A stretch of DNA of 64,000 bases from assembly GCF_012584515.1 (NCBI RefSeq), contig NZ_CP051461.1:1224001-1288000 (forward strand). The letters run 5' to 3'. The notes below the pieces were generated by a model. The model saw only the letters and a program-made list of their open reading frames with translations. It made no database searches and was not told the DNA's origin. Source of the stretch: Polaromonas vacuolata (lineage in GTDB: Bacteria; Pseudomonadota; Gammaproteobacteria; Burkholderiales; Burkholderiaceae_C). Position numbers and translations under genes: made by a program. Positions 45,207 to 53,748 of the stretch are shown here, one piece after another; position 1 is the first letter of the stretch; the number at the start of each line of letters is the position of its first letter.

Positions 45207-45569
45207 CTACTTGATGTCTGTTGTCTGTAATTCAATCGGTCGACCATGTGGCGTCCTATTTGCCGCGTGATCCCAAGCCAGTTGATACTGCTTTAACTCG
45301 GCCTGACTGCTGATTTTCTTTGTTGTCACCAAGCTCTCCAATGCTGCCAGCCAATGTTGATAGTAGGTGTCACCCAGATCCGGATCGCCATTTGCCTGAG
45401 CAAGTTGAATTTGTAGCGTCAAAGCCTGTGCCCACTCGCTCCATGTGAACAAGCCACGTTCATGCAAAGAGAGCGTCATTGCGAACGCTTGCGCTTCCCA
45501 TGGTTCACGAAACACCGGACCGTCGTCATCTTTTGGCTGTCCTGATAAAAGGTGGTTAGTTAAATTCAT
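45207..45569 (-). CDS. Nitrile hydratase accessory/activator protein
   Basis: Small protein of 120 residues resembling the N-terminal half of the nitrile hydratase beta-subunit: GPVFREPWEAQAFAMTLSLHERGLFTWSEW, in parts, and YYQHWLAALESLV. In cobalt-type systems such a protein carries the alpha-subunit and delivers cobalt by subunit exchange. ATG 45569 (MNLTNHLL) overlaps the beta-gene stop (ATGA), so it is the third gene of the operon. A longer open frame to 45641 runs inside the beta gene. Confidence 0.88.
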   Translation of the reverse strand: MNLTNHLLSGQPKDDDGPVFREPWEAQAFAMTLSLHERGLFTWSEWAQALTLQIQLAQANGDPDLGDTYYQHWLAALESLVTTKKISSQAELKQYQLAWDHAANRTPHGRPIELQTTDIK

Positions 45570-46251
45570 TTCACCTGCTCGAGGTAGGGTTCCCACGCAT
45601 CGAGGTAGACAGTTAAGCCATGTTCTGCTTCTTGGCCCCACAGCGCAGCGCCTTCAAATGCAACGCTGTAAAGCCACTGGGGTTGTTCTCCTAAGCCTTG
45701 CGCGTTGCTATCCGGATAAACATGCACGGCCCGAACAGCTGCAATACACCCCAATTTGTCTCGCGCATAGGCTGGAAGTCGCGTGTGATGATTCGCTTGC
45801 GTCTGCAGGGTTCGTACGTGATCACCCACCGAAAATTTGGCTGCAGTTGTGATGGCTCTATCTGCGGGCGCACCTTTTGCCAGTACGCCGCTAACCATAG
45901 ATGCGGTTAAAACTTTTTTTACAGGCAGGGCAGGGCAGGGCAGGGCAGGGCAGGGCAGAGCATTTGGCCTGCTTGAATTTCTTCGTCGGTGACAAGTCCT
46001 TGGGCTGTTAAAAGCTTGCACAAGCCGTTAATCCATATTTGGTAATAGCTCAATGAAAGATAGTCTGGCTGCGTTTCTCTTGCGCGTCGGCTCATGTCTA
46101 TATTCCAAGACCCGGTGGCCCCCATAGCCAAGGACAAAGCAAATGCAGTGGCTTCCCAGTTGCTATGAAAAATTGCTTCGTTCGGTTCGGGTACTACTGG
46201 GCCCATGCCTGTAAGACCGCCCAGATCAGCAAAGCTTAGGTAACTCATCAT
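45566..46251 (-). pseudogene. nthB: Nitrile hydratase beta-subunit, frameshifted at a GGGCA repeat
   Basis: The beta-subunit is split into two overlapping frames. The first (from ATG 46251, 110 codons) holds the N-terminal half: GGLTGMGPVVPEPNEAIFHS and YYQIWINGLCKLL. It runs into the repeat and stops (TAA at 45919-45921). The second frame, downstream of the repeat, holds the C-terminal SH3-like half: FSVGDHVRT, HTRLPAYAR, HVYPDSNAQG, WLYSVAF and WEPYLEQ. With one 5-bp unit fewer, or two more, the halves join into about 226 residues, the normal family length. So this is likely an OFF state of a phase-variable gene rather than a dead gene. An assembly error in the repeat is the alternative. 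Confidence 0.88.
45924..45962. repeat. Pentanucleotide repeat (GGGCA) inside nthB
   Basis: Six perfect GGGCA units at 45928-45957, flanked by a partial GGCA (45924-45927) and a variant GAGCA (45958-45962). On the coding strand TGCCC units encode a Pro-Ala-Leu-Pro-Cys period. Because 5 is not a multiple of 3, each slip changes the frame. The repeat lies in the linker between the two beta-subunit domains, where extra residues should be tolerated. Confidence 0.95.
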
Positions 46252-46895
46252 TTGGCTACCGGTGCTAAAGCTAGCCCGGTACCAATCATGGAGTCACGTG
46301 TTACCCATGCCGCCAATTCGTCTTCTGCTAAAAACTCAGTTCCTGCAGGGCGTTGCGGTATGACTAGGTAACGCACTTCTGCAGTGGAATCCCAAACGCG
46401 AATTGTGCAAGATTCAGGAAGAGTTACGCCGAAGTCTGACAAGACGCTGCGCGGTTCTTTGACCGCCCGTGAACGATAGGGCGCGCTTTTATACCAAACC
46501 GGTGGTAATCCCAAAACGGTTACGGGGTAGCAACTACACAGAGTACAAACCACTATGTTGTGAACACTTGGCGTGTTTTCTACTGCGACCATGTGCTCAC
46601 CCTGACGACCGCTGTAACCAAGTGATGCTACAGCAGCTGTAGCGTCTTCAAACAGCCATTTTCGGTAAGCAATGTCCACCCACGCCCTTGCCACCACACG
46701 CGCGCCGTTGCGCGGTCCAATCTTATTTTGGTAGGTGTCTATCAGTACGTCTAAGGCAGCTGGGTCGATATAACCTTTTTGGGATAAGACGGTTTGTAGG
46801 GCACGTACCCGAATTTCGGTTTCACTGAGCTCGCTGTGGGCGTCGCCGTTATTACTATGACTGTGGTCGTGGTCGTGGTCGTGGTCGTGAATCAT
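46248..46895 (-). CDS. nthA: Nitrile hydratase alpha-subunit, cobalt type
   Basis: Metal-bearing subunit of 215 residues of the enzyme that hydrates nitriles to amides. The metal claw is VCTLCSCYP (about residues 114-122); Thr in CTLCSC marks the cobalt class, where iron enzymes have Ser. Downstream LPPVWYKS and the [10 protein letters not shown] segment are typical. The N-terminus has an unusual His-Asp repeat ([12 protein letters not shown]), encoded by a 6-bp tandem repeat near 46862-46889, that may gather metal. The stop overlaps the beta start (ATGA). Operon order is alpha-beta-activator. Confidence 0.95.
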   Translation of the reverse strand: MIHDHDHDHDHSHSNNGDAHSELSETEIRVRALQTVLSQKGYIDPAALDVLIDTYQNKIGPRNGARVVARAWVDIAYRKWLFEDATAAVASLGYSGRQGEHMVAVENTPSVHNIVVCTLCSCYPVTVLGLPPVWYKSAPYRSRAVKEPRSVLSDFGVTLPESCTIRVWDSTAEVRYLVIPQRPAGTEFLAEDELAAWVTRDSMIGTGLALAPVAK

Positions 46896-47142
46896 CTGAT
46901 TGATGCTATCTGAATTCGCAATTTTTGTTTTTAATTTTGATTCGACTGATACATTTTGTTATCAATGTGACATTTGAGAGGCCTTTGTAAGCTGGCGACT
47001 TTGGTGCTTCAGTGTGGCTCCGTTTAATCATTTCTAAATGACTGACTTCTGCGATTACAGTTCCTCTGATAGGTCGGGAAAACGCTTCGCTTTTGTTCAA
47101 AAATCGTCATTTATAAATCGTGATGATGGCTATTGTTTATAT

Positions 47143-48231
47143 GGCGGATTCAAGCTTGAAGTGCAACCGTATGCTGATAGGACTCTAACTGTTCCATAAA
47201 AACCTGATGCGGCGTTCGATACCCTAAACATTTTCTAGGACGATGATTGAGCCTGTGCATCGCTAAAGCAATGTCATCGTCGGTGATGCAATTAAAGCGC
47301 ATCCCCTTTGGGAAAAACTGGCGAATCAAACCGTTCATATTCTCGTTCGCCCCACGCTCCCACGAGGCGTATGGATGGGCGAAAAAGAAATCTGCACTCA
47401 GCGCAGAAGCTATTCGTTCATGCTGGGCAAATTCCTTGCCGTTATCAGTCGTGAGAGTGTGCACGCAATGAGCGAACGGTTTGAGTAAAGTGATTAACGC
47501 GTCCCCTACGGCTTGCGCTGTTTTGAATGGCACGTGGAAAATTATTGAATAGCGAGAGACACGCTCATTAATCGTCACTAGTGCTTGCTTCTGCCCGGCA
47601 CCAATCACCAGATCAGCCTCCCAGTCGCCAAAGCGCGCACGCTCAAGCACGATGTCGGGTCGCAGTTCTATTGAGACCTGGTGAGAGATGGTGCCGCGCC
47701 GTTCACGGCCACTGCTGCGTTTTTTTCGCGTCTTCTGGCAACGCAGTGTTTTATGCAAGGTGCCGCCCGCGCGTTTGTCAGCGTAGATGTACTGGTAAAT
47801 GCTCTCATAGCTAACACCGGGTTGGTGGCTAGCTTCGAGGTGGCCGCTGATTTGCTCGGGGCTCCAAGCCTCAGCCAACTTTTCCTCCACTACAGCCCAT
47901 GTCGAGTCAGCAACTCTAGGACTATTGGCGCAGGCAAGTCTACGTTCTTGGGCTTTGTCATTTGCCTGCTTAGGGCGATAGCCTCGTAGACCGCGGTTAC
48001 GACGCAACTCACGGCTGATGCTCGATTTATCACGGTCCATCATTTTTGCAATTTCACTTTGATTGAAGTTTGCTTTGACGAGGATTGCAATCTGGTAACG
48101 TTCGTCACGGGTGAGGTGTGTGTAAATCATTCTGGGCAACTTTGACTTGGTAGTCGGGAAGCTTGGATGCTCTCACATCTCACCCACCCGTACGGTTAAT
48201 TTCAAAGTTGCACTTCAGACTTGAATCCGCG
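47143..48231 (-). mobile_element. IS30-family element, copy 2 (complete)
   Basis: A 1,089-bp insertion sequence. The ends are imperfect inverted repeats of about 25 bp, starting GGCGGATTCAAG on the left and CGCGGATTCAAG on the right strand, differing at a few positions. A 3-bp target duplication TAT flanks it (47140-47142 and 48232-48234). It lies 247 bp upstream of the nitrile hydratase operon, with its transposase reading towards nthA. It differs at several bases from copies 1 and 3. Confidence 0.93.
47150..48139 (-). CDS. IS30-family transposase
   Basis: Complete transposase of 329 residues from a TTG start at 48137-48139. It has an N-terminal helix-turn-helix (NQSEIAKMMDRDKSSISREL) and a DDE core: GDWEADLVIG, TTDNGKEFAQH and the Glu in WERGANENMNGLIRQFFPKG, in parts. 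The C-terminus differs from copy 3 (ESYQHTVALQA instead of ELKSN), and the stop codon lies inside the terminal inverted repeat. It looks functional. Confidence 0.94.
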   Translation of the reverse strand: MPRMIYTHLTRDERYQIAILVKANFNQSEIAKMMDRDKSSISRELRRNRGLRGYRPKQANDKAQERRLACANSPRVADSTWAVVEEKLAEAWSPEQISGHLEASHQPGVSYESIYQYIYADKRAGGTLHKTLRCQKTRKKRSSGRERRGTISHQVSIELRPDIVLERARFGDWEADLVIGAGQKQALVTINERVSRYSIIFHVPFKTAQAVGDALITLLKPFAHCVHTLTTDNGKEFAQHERIASALSADFFFAHPYASWERGANENMNGLIRQFFPKGMRFNCITDDDIALAMHRLNHRPRKCLGYRTPHQVFMEQLESYQHTVALQA

Positions 48232-48382
48232 TATAGATTTTCCAGCAATAGGTTCTGGCAAATAAAGTTTCACCCAGTTGGAATGTTGGTATGAGCGTTT
48301 GAAGTCAAGGTTTATTTGTGATCGAACTTACACTAGCGCTTCGTTGAAAATAGTTAACCACACATCTTTAATAAGGAATCTC

Positions 48383-49081
48383 ATGATCAAGTTTTACTAC
48401 CACCCGTCTCCAAATCCCGCCAAAATCGCTCTGTTTCTGGAAGAAGCCGGTGTGCCGTACGAACTTGTTCCAGTCGATACGCGTAAGGGTGATCAATACC
48501 TGCCAGAGTTTCTCGCTATCAACCCAAATGCCAAAACGCCGGCATTGGTCGACGGTGATGCTGTCGTGTTTGACAGTAGTGCAATCTTGATTTATTTGGC
48601 AGAAAAGACCGGTGCTTATCTGCCAGAGAACACACCTGCGCAGCGCGCTCAAATGCTATCTTGGTTGATGTTGGTTGCTACTGGCATTGGCCCTTATTGC
48701 GGTCAAGCGGTGCACTTTAAACACTTCGCGCCTGAACCAAAGGCTTACGCCGTAAACCGTTACGACTTCGAGGCTCAACGCCATTGGGCGCTGATTGAGG
48801 CACAACTTGCCAAGCACCGCTACATGCTGGGTGACACTTACACCATTGTTGACATGGCCGTTTGGGGCTGGGCCCGCGCTATACCGTTTATTTTGGGCGC
48901 CGATGCTTGGGCAACGCTGCCTAACGTCAAGCGTTTGCTCGACGAGATTAACGCTCGCCCTGCAGCTCAACGCGCCGAAGCGCTGAAAACTCAACACGCT
49001 TACAAAGCCGAGATGGACGAAGAATCCCGCAAAGTGATGTTTCCGCAAAACGCCAGGCTCGCTACGCCTGACGCTGCGTGA
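48383..49081 (+). CDS. Glutathione S-transferase
   Basis: Cytosolic GST of 232 residues. The N-terminal domain begins MIKFYYHPSPNPAKIALFLE and has NPNAKTPALVDGD and DSSAILIYLAEK, which bind glutathione. The C-terminal domain contains YTIVDMAVWGW. Start ATG 48383 has an AAGGAA site; the open frame from 48278 begins just after the IS30 copy and is not needed. It overlaps the following SDR gene by 4 bp (GTGA). Confidence 0.92.
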   Translation: MIKFYYHPSPNPAKIALFLEEAGVPYELVPVDTRKGDQYLPEFLAINPNAKTPALVDGDAVVFDSSAILIYLAEKTGAYLPENTPAQRAQMLSWLMLVATGIGPYCGQAVHFKHFAPEPKAYAVNRYDFEAQRHWALIEAQLAKHRYMLGDTYTIVDMAVWGWARAIPFILGADAWATLPNVKRLLDEINARPAAQRAEALKTQHAYKAEMDEESRKVMFPQNARLATPDAA

Positions 49082-49791
49082 GCTTAAGTAAAAGCGTTAC
49101 CCCCTACCAGCGCGCCTTGATTGTTGGCGCTGGTCCCGGGCTTGGCGCTAGCCTTGCACGCGCTTTTAGCGTTGACTGCGGCATGCGCGTTGCAATCGCC
49201 GCACGCAGGCGTGAACCGCTCGAAGCGATAGCTGCTGCGACAGGCGCAGTGCCGCTGGTCGCTGACGTCAGCAGTGTCGCTGCCGTTGAAGCGCTGTTTG
49301 ACGCTGCTGAGTTGGCTTTGGGTGGACCACCTGATGTGGTTGTCTATAACGCCAGCCAACGCGTTCGCGGGGCTTTTGCTGAAGTCGATGCAGAAGCTGT
49401 CGCGCGTGCGGTGGACGTGACTGCCATTGCGGCTTTTCGCGTCGCCCAGCAAGCCGTACGCCGCATGTTGCCTGAGCGACACGGCGCGGTGTTTTTTACC
49501 GGCGCTTCAGCTGGTGTCAAGGGGTATGCGCAATCGGCTGCGTTTGCGATGGGTAAGTTTGCCTTACGTGGCTTAGCCCAAAGCATGGCACGAGAGCTGT
49601 CGCCACAAGGCATACACGTTGCCCATTTTGTGATCGACGGTTCAATCCGGCCTGTTGGTGCGCCAAATGACGGCAAAGATACGCAACTTGACGCCGACGC
49701 TATTGCCACCAGTTATGTGCACCTCCTTTCACAACCACGAAACGCTTGGTCGTGGGAGATAGAGGTACGCCCCTGGGTCGAACATTTTTAA
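49078..49791 (+). CDS. Short-chain dehydrogenase/reductase with Tyr-to-Phe change
   Basis: NAD(P)-binding Rossmann protein of 237 residues, GTG start. The cofactor loop is VGAGPGLGAS (GxxxGxG) and the next conserved part is VVYNAS. The catalytic Ser is in FFTGASAG. The usual YxxxK reads FAMGK here, so the catalytic Tyr is replaced by Phe. The protein may bind cofactor or substrate without classic activity, or use another acid. It is coupled to the upstream GST (overlap 4 bp) and followed 20 bp later by a YghU-type GST. Confidence 0.88.
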   Translation: MSLSKSVTPYQRALIVGAGPGLGASLARAFSVDCGMRVAIAARRREPLEAIAAATGAVPLVADVSSVAAVEALFDAAELALGGPPDVVVYNASQRVRGAFAEVDAEAVARAVDVTAIAAFRVAQQAVRRMLPERHGAVFFTGASAGVKGYAQSAAFAMGKFALRGLAQSMARELSPQGIHVAHFVIDGSIRPVGAPNDGKDTQLDADAIATSYVHLLSQPRNAWSWEIEVRPWVEHF

Positions 49792-49811
49792 TGAAAATTT
49801 AAGGGATCTTT

Positions 49812-50702
49812 ATGAGTGATGCAACTGAATACACCCCACCTAAAGTCTGGCTCTGGGACAAAGAAAGCGGCGGCAAGTTTGCCAGTATCAACCGGCCTAT
49901 CGCCGGTGCTACGCACGACAAGGAATTACCAGTAGGAAAACACCCGTTGCAGCTCTACTCAATGGCCACGCCCAACGGCGTTAAAGTGACCGTCATGCTT
50001 GAAGAGCTGCTGGCACTAGGCCACAGCGGCGCTGAGTATGACGCTTGGCTAATTAGCATCAGCGATGGAGACCAGTTTGGCAGTGGTTTTGTTGCCGCCA
50101 ATCCAAACTCCAAGATCCCTGCTTTGATGGACTACAGCGGTGAAACTCCGGTGCGGATATTCGAGTCCGGCGCTATTTTGCAGTATTTGGCCGAGAAGTT
50201 TGGTGCTTTTTTGCCTGCCAGTGGTGCAGCCCGCGCTGAATGTTTGTCATGGTTGTTTTGGCAAATGGGCAGTGCGCCGTTTCTGGGTGGTGGTTTTGGC
50301 CATTTCTACGCTTACGCGCCCGCTAAGTTTGAATACCCTATCAACCGCTTCGCGATGGAGGTCAAACGCCAGCTCGATGTATTAGATCGCCAACTTGCAG
50401 AGCATCGTTTTTTAGCCGGTGATGAATACACCATCGCCGACATGGCGGTCTGGCCTTGGTACGGATCGTTGGCCAAGGGCTTGATCTACGACGATGCCGG
50501 TGAATTTTTGAGCGTGCAGGAATACAAGCACGTGCTGCGCTGGACCGACGAGATTGCTGCACGCCCAGCCGTTCAACGCGGTCGAAAGGTCAACCGCGCC
50601 TTTGGTGAATTATCAAGTCAGCTGCACGAACGCCACGACGCCAGCGACTTTGATACAAAAACGCAAGACAAGCTAAACCCTGGGGCAGCGGATAAGTCGT
50701 AA
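49812..50702 (+). CDS. yghU: YghU-type glutathione transferase / disulfide-bond oxidoreductase
   Basis: Glutathione-dependent disulfide-bond reductase of the Nu-class GST type, 296 residues. The beginning (YTPPKVWLWDKESGGKFA, INRPIAGATHDKELPVGKHP) and end (QLHERHDASDF) match E. coli YghU closely as I recall it. Family members hold two glutathione molecules and have disulfide reductase and peroxidase-like activity. It is third in the operon GST-SDR-YghU, suggesting detoxification of a specific electrophile. Confidence 0.94.
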   Translation: MSDATEYTPPKVWLWDKESGGKFASINRPIAGATHDKELPVGKHPLQLYSMATPNGVKVTVMLEELLALGHSGAEYDAWLISISDGDQFGSGFVAANPNSKIPALMDYSGETPVRIFESGAILQYLAEKFGAFLPASGAARAECLSWLFWQMGSAPFLGGGFGHFYAYAPAKFEYPINRFAMEVKRQLDVLDRQLAEHRFLAGDEYTIADMAVWPWYGSLAKGLIYDDAGEFLSVQEYKHVLRWTDEIAARPAVQRGRKVNRAFGELSSQLHERHDASDFDTKTQDKLNPGAADKS

Positions 50703-51536
50703 TCAATTTTAAAGTCAACTTTCAATAGTCAAGGGTTGGGCTTTTGCCTTTTCCTTGACTTTGATTTTGACTTTGACTTTGACTTTGAATGCGAAGGGAA
50801 AGGAAATCGATTAATTGACGGTCATTCATTCTGGTGGTGTTAGTGACCAACATACGCCGAAGATGGCGTACTTGAATGATCAGGTCGGCCCTACCAACTA
50901 GGGTTTTCTCTAGCTACTTTTTATTGCCGGCGCAAAGTAAGCGACGACTCAGCGGTTTGCTCCAATCCGTTCGACCACCGGCATCACTATTACCGTTTCA
51001 CTCCAGCGGTATTCATGACTTGGGCCGTCTAGTAAATGTCTGCAAGCCTAATAACTCATCGTATGAGTTGAACAAATACGAATTGACGAACGATATACCC
51101 ACTTTTGACAGAACATGGGATTGTTTAGTTAACGGTGAGTTGAAGACAAGTAATTTATCTCTCTAAATTTCACCGAAAAGATGTGGAATTGGTAGACAAG
51201 GCTAGAAATCTTATGGGTTTTGCTATGAAATTCGGTGCTTACGAAAGCCGGCAATCTTAAAAAATTATCCATTAAAACGCTCAATTTCGGCAGTGGAAGT
51301 GGTTAGTGGTGACCCTCTTAGCGAAATAAAGCAGGGATTGTTTGAGCTTCAATATTTAATCAAGACTGACATCTTAAACACGGGCATAAATACTAAGTTA
51401 ATTTTAAAAAAATTATTTTTTAAAATTCAAGTTTTCCATATTTAAAGCTGCGATTAATCTATGAATAAAACACGTATTTATTGACAATTAAAAAGTAACC
51501 GACTATTATTTTTTAATGTTTATTAGGAGAAGTGCA
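50703..51536. other. Gene-poor stretch with hexamer repeat and decayed sequence
   Basis: These 834 bases between yghU and the stress protein have no credible gene. An open frame at 50876-51166 has codon use and composition unlike a real protein. A tandem hexamer of six TTGACT-like units lies at 50755-50790 (units TTGACT, TTGATT, TTGACT three times, TTGAAT). At 51182-51198 the sequence TGTGGAATTGGTAGACA resembles the D-arm of a leucine tRNA, but the anticodon and T-arms do not follow, so at most a remnant is present. Confidence 0.5.
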
Positions 51537-51974
51537 ATGTACAAACGTATTGTTCTTGCCTACGATGGTTCAACAGCCTGCCAACAAGCTCTCATTGAAT
51601 GTAAAGAACTTGCGCAGTGGAGCCAAGCTGCCTTGTGGCTAGTTGCCGTAATGTCACCGGTTAGTAGAATTATCGGTATGGAAGGCGGCATGCTTACGCA
51701 AGAAGTTGAAGACTTTGACACTGAGAAATACCGTCACATACTGAAAGACGGTTTGCATCAATTAGCTTCTAACGGCTTTGAAGCTCAAGGTGAACTACTA
51801 GTGGGGGAAGTTGTATTTGAAGTATCTGATTTCGCGCAGAATATAAATGCCGATTTGATAGTTGTTGGTCATAAGCATTTAGACAGTTGGGCGGCTAGGT
51901 GGTGGCGTGGTAAAACTTCTGGTGCTTTAATTGAGCATTCACCTTGCAGCGTTCTTTGCGTCATTTCTCATTAA
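51537..51974 (+). CDS. Universal stress protein (UspA family)
   Basis: Nucleotide-binding stress protein of 145 residues. The start MYKRIVLAYDGSTACQQAL and the ATP-binding motif GHKHLDSWAARWWRGKTSGALIEHSPCSVL (quoted in part: GHKHLD...GKTSGALI) follow the G-2x-G-9x-G-S/T type. ATG 51537 has an AGGAG site 8 nt upstream. It is a lone gene between decayed sequence and the IS30 cluster. Confidence 0.9.
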   Translation: MYKRIVLAYDGSTACQQALIECKELAQWSQAALWLVAVMSPVSRIIGMEGGMLTQEVEDFDTEKYRHILKDGLHQLASNGFEAQGELLVGEVVFEVSDFAQNINADLIVVGHKHLDSWAARWWRGKTSGALIEHSPCSVLCVISH

Positions 51975-52659
51975 ATAAATTTATTTAATTTGACGCGATA
52001 AAGCAGATAAAGTTTTAATGGTCATCACTTTATTTGGGTCGGATTCAAGCTTGAAGTGCAAGCATGTGTTGATTGGATCTTCAATTTTTTCTATAAACCT
52101 AGTGCGGCGTTCTACGCGCCAGGCATTTTCTAGGACGATGATTGAGTCGATACATTACTAAAGCATTGACCTCGTCCATGACTCAGTAAGAAGCGCACAG
52201 CTGGTAAGAACAGTCAAATCAAACCGTTCATATTTTCATTTCTTTCACGCTCCCACGAAGCGTATAGATGGAAAAAATTAAATCTACAGTCAAAGTAAAA
52301 GCTAATCGTTCATGTTGTAAAAATTATTTGCCGTTGTCAGTCTTGAACGTGTGCACGCAATGTGCAAATGGTTTGAACGAAGTGATTAACGCGTCCCCAA
52401 CAGTCTGCGCCGTTTTAAACCGCATATAGGCAGTGATTGAGTAGCGTGAAACACGCTCGCTAATCGTCACCAGCGTTTGGCTTTTACCGTTGCCAATCAT
52501 CAAATCAGATTCTCCCAATCTCCCAATCTCCAAAGCGAGCTCTCTGCACCACGATGGTTGGCTGCAGATCTATGGAGACTTGATTCGGGATAAAGCCACT
52601 TCATTCAAGTTCGCTATTGCGTTTAATGCGAGCTTTTTGGTAACGCAGTGTTTAAGTAA

Positions 52660-53748
52660 GGCGGATTCAAGCTTGAAGTGCAACAGCGTGTTAGTTGGAC
52701 TTTAACTCTTCCATAAAAACCTGATGCGGTGTTCGATACCCCAAACATTTTCTAGGACGATGATTGAGCCTGTGCATCGCTAAAGCAATGTCATCGTCGG
52801 TGATGCAATTAAAGCGCATCCCCTTTGGGAAAAACTGGCGAATCAAACCGTTCATATTCTCGTTTGCCCCACGCTCCCACGAGGCGTATGGATGGGCGAA
52901 AAAGAAATCTGCACTCAGCGCAGAAGCTATTCGTTCATGCTGAGAAAATTCCTTGCCGTTATCTGTCGTGAGTGTGTGCACGCAATGAGCGAATGGTTTA
53001 AGTAAAGTGATTAACGCGTCCCCTACGGCTTGCGCTGTTTTGAATGGCACGTGGAAAATTATTGAATACCGAGAGACACGCTCGTTAATCGTCACTAGGG
53101 CTTGCTTCTGCCCGGCACCAATCACCAGATCAGCCTCCCAGTCGCCAAAGCGCGCACGCTCAAGCACGATGGCGGGTCGCAGTTCTATTGAGACCTGGCG
53201 AGAGATGGTGCCGCGCCGTTCACGGCCGCTGCTGCGTTTTTTTCGCGTCTTCTGGCAACGCAGTGTTTTATGCAAGCTGCCGCCCGCGCGTTTGTCAGCG
53301 TAGATGTACTGGTAAATGCTCTCATAGCTAACACCGGGTTGGCATCGAGCTTCGAGGTGGCCGCTGATTTGTTCGGGGCTCCAAGCCTCAGCCAACTTTT
53401 CCTCCACTACAGCCCATGTCGAGTCAGCAACTCTAGGACTGTTGGCGCAGGCAAGTCTACGTTCTTGGGCTTTGTCATTTGCCTGCTTAGGGCGATAGCC
53501 TCGTAGACCGCGGTTACGACGCAACTCACGGCTGATGCTCGATTTATCACGGTCCATCATTTTTGCAATTTCACTTTGATTGAAGTTTGCTTTGGCGAGG
53601 ATTGCAATCTGGTAACGTTCGTCACGGGTGAGGTGTGTGTAAATCATTCTGGGCAACTTTGACTTGGTGGTCGGGAAGCTTGGATGCTCTCACATCTCAC
53701 CCACCCGTCCGGTTAGTTTCAAAGTTGCACTTCAGACTTGAATCCGCG
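52660..53748 (-). mobile_element. IS30-family element, copy 3 (complete, nested)
   Basis: A 1,089-bp insertion sequence with the same terminal repeats as copy 2 and a 3-bp target duplication TAA (52657-52659 and 53749-53751). It is inserted within the decayed IS30 element 52038-54221. Bases 52984-53748 are identical by eye to window bases 1-765. Confidence 0.94.
52691..53656 (-). CDS. IS30-family transposase
   Basis: Complete transposase of 321 residues, TTG start at 53654-53656, with the same helix-turn-helix and DDE core as copy 2 (GDWEADLVIG, TTDNGKEFSQH, WERGANENMNG). It is about 8 residues shorter than copy 2 because its stop (TAA, 52691-52693) comes earlier. It looks intact and, being identical to copy 1 where comparable, recently active. 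Confidence 0.94.
   Translation of the reverse strand: MPRMIYTHLTRDERYQIAILAKANFNQSEIAKMMDRDKSSISRELRRNRGLRGYRPKQANDKAQERRLACANSPRVADSTWAVVEEKLAEAWSPEQISGHLEARCQPGVSYESIYQYIYADKRAGGSLHKTLRCQKTRKKRSSGRERRGTISRQVSIELRPAIVLERARFGDWEADLVIGAGQKQALVTINERVSRYSIIFHVPFKTAQAVGDALITLLKPFAHCVHTLTTDNGKEFSQHERIASALSADFFFAHPYASWERGANENMNGLIRQFFPKGMRFNCITDDDIALAMHRLNHRPRKCLGYRTPHQVFMEELKSN

Noticed and set aside
50876..51166. Open frame of 96 codons after yghU
   Set aside because: Composition and residue use do not look like a protein, there is no ribosome site and no recognisable motif.
51182..51260. Functional tRNA-Leu gene
   Set aside because: Only the D-arm-like part is visible; anticodon stem, T-arm and acceptor pairing are missing.
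1..53748. Composite transposon bounded by IS30 copies 1 and 3
   Set aside because: The copies are identical and in the same orientation, but the enclosed DNA includes housekeeping genes (gshA, glnS, mutS, uppP), so mobilisation as one unit is unlikely.
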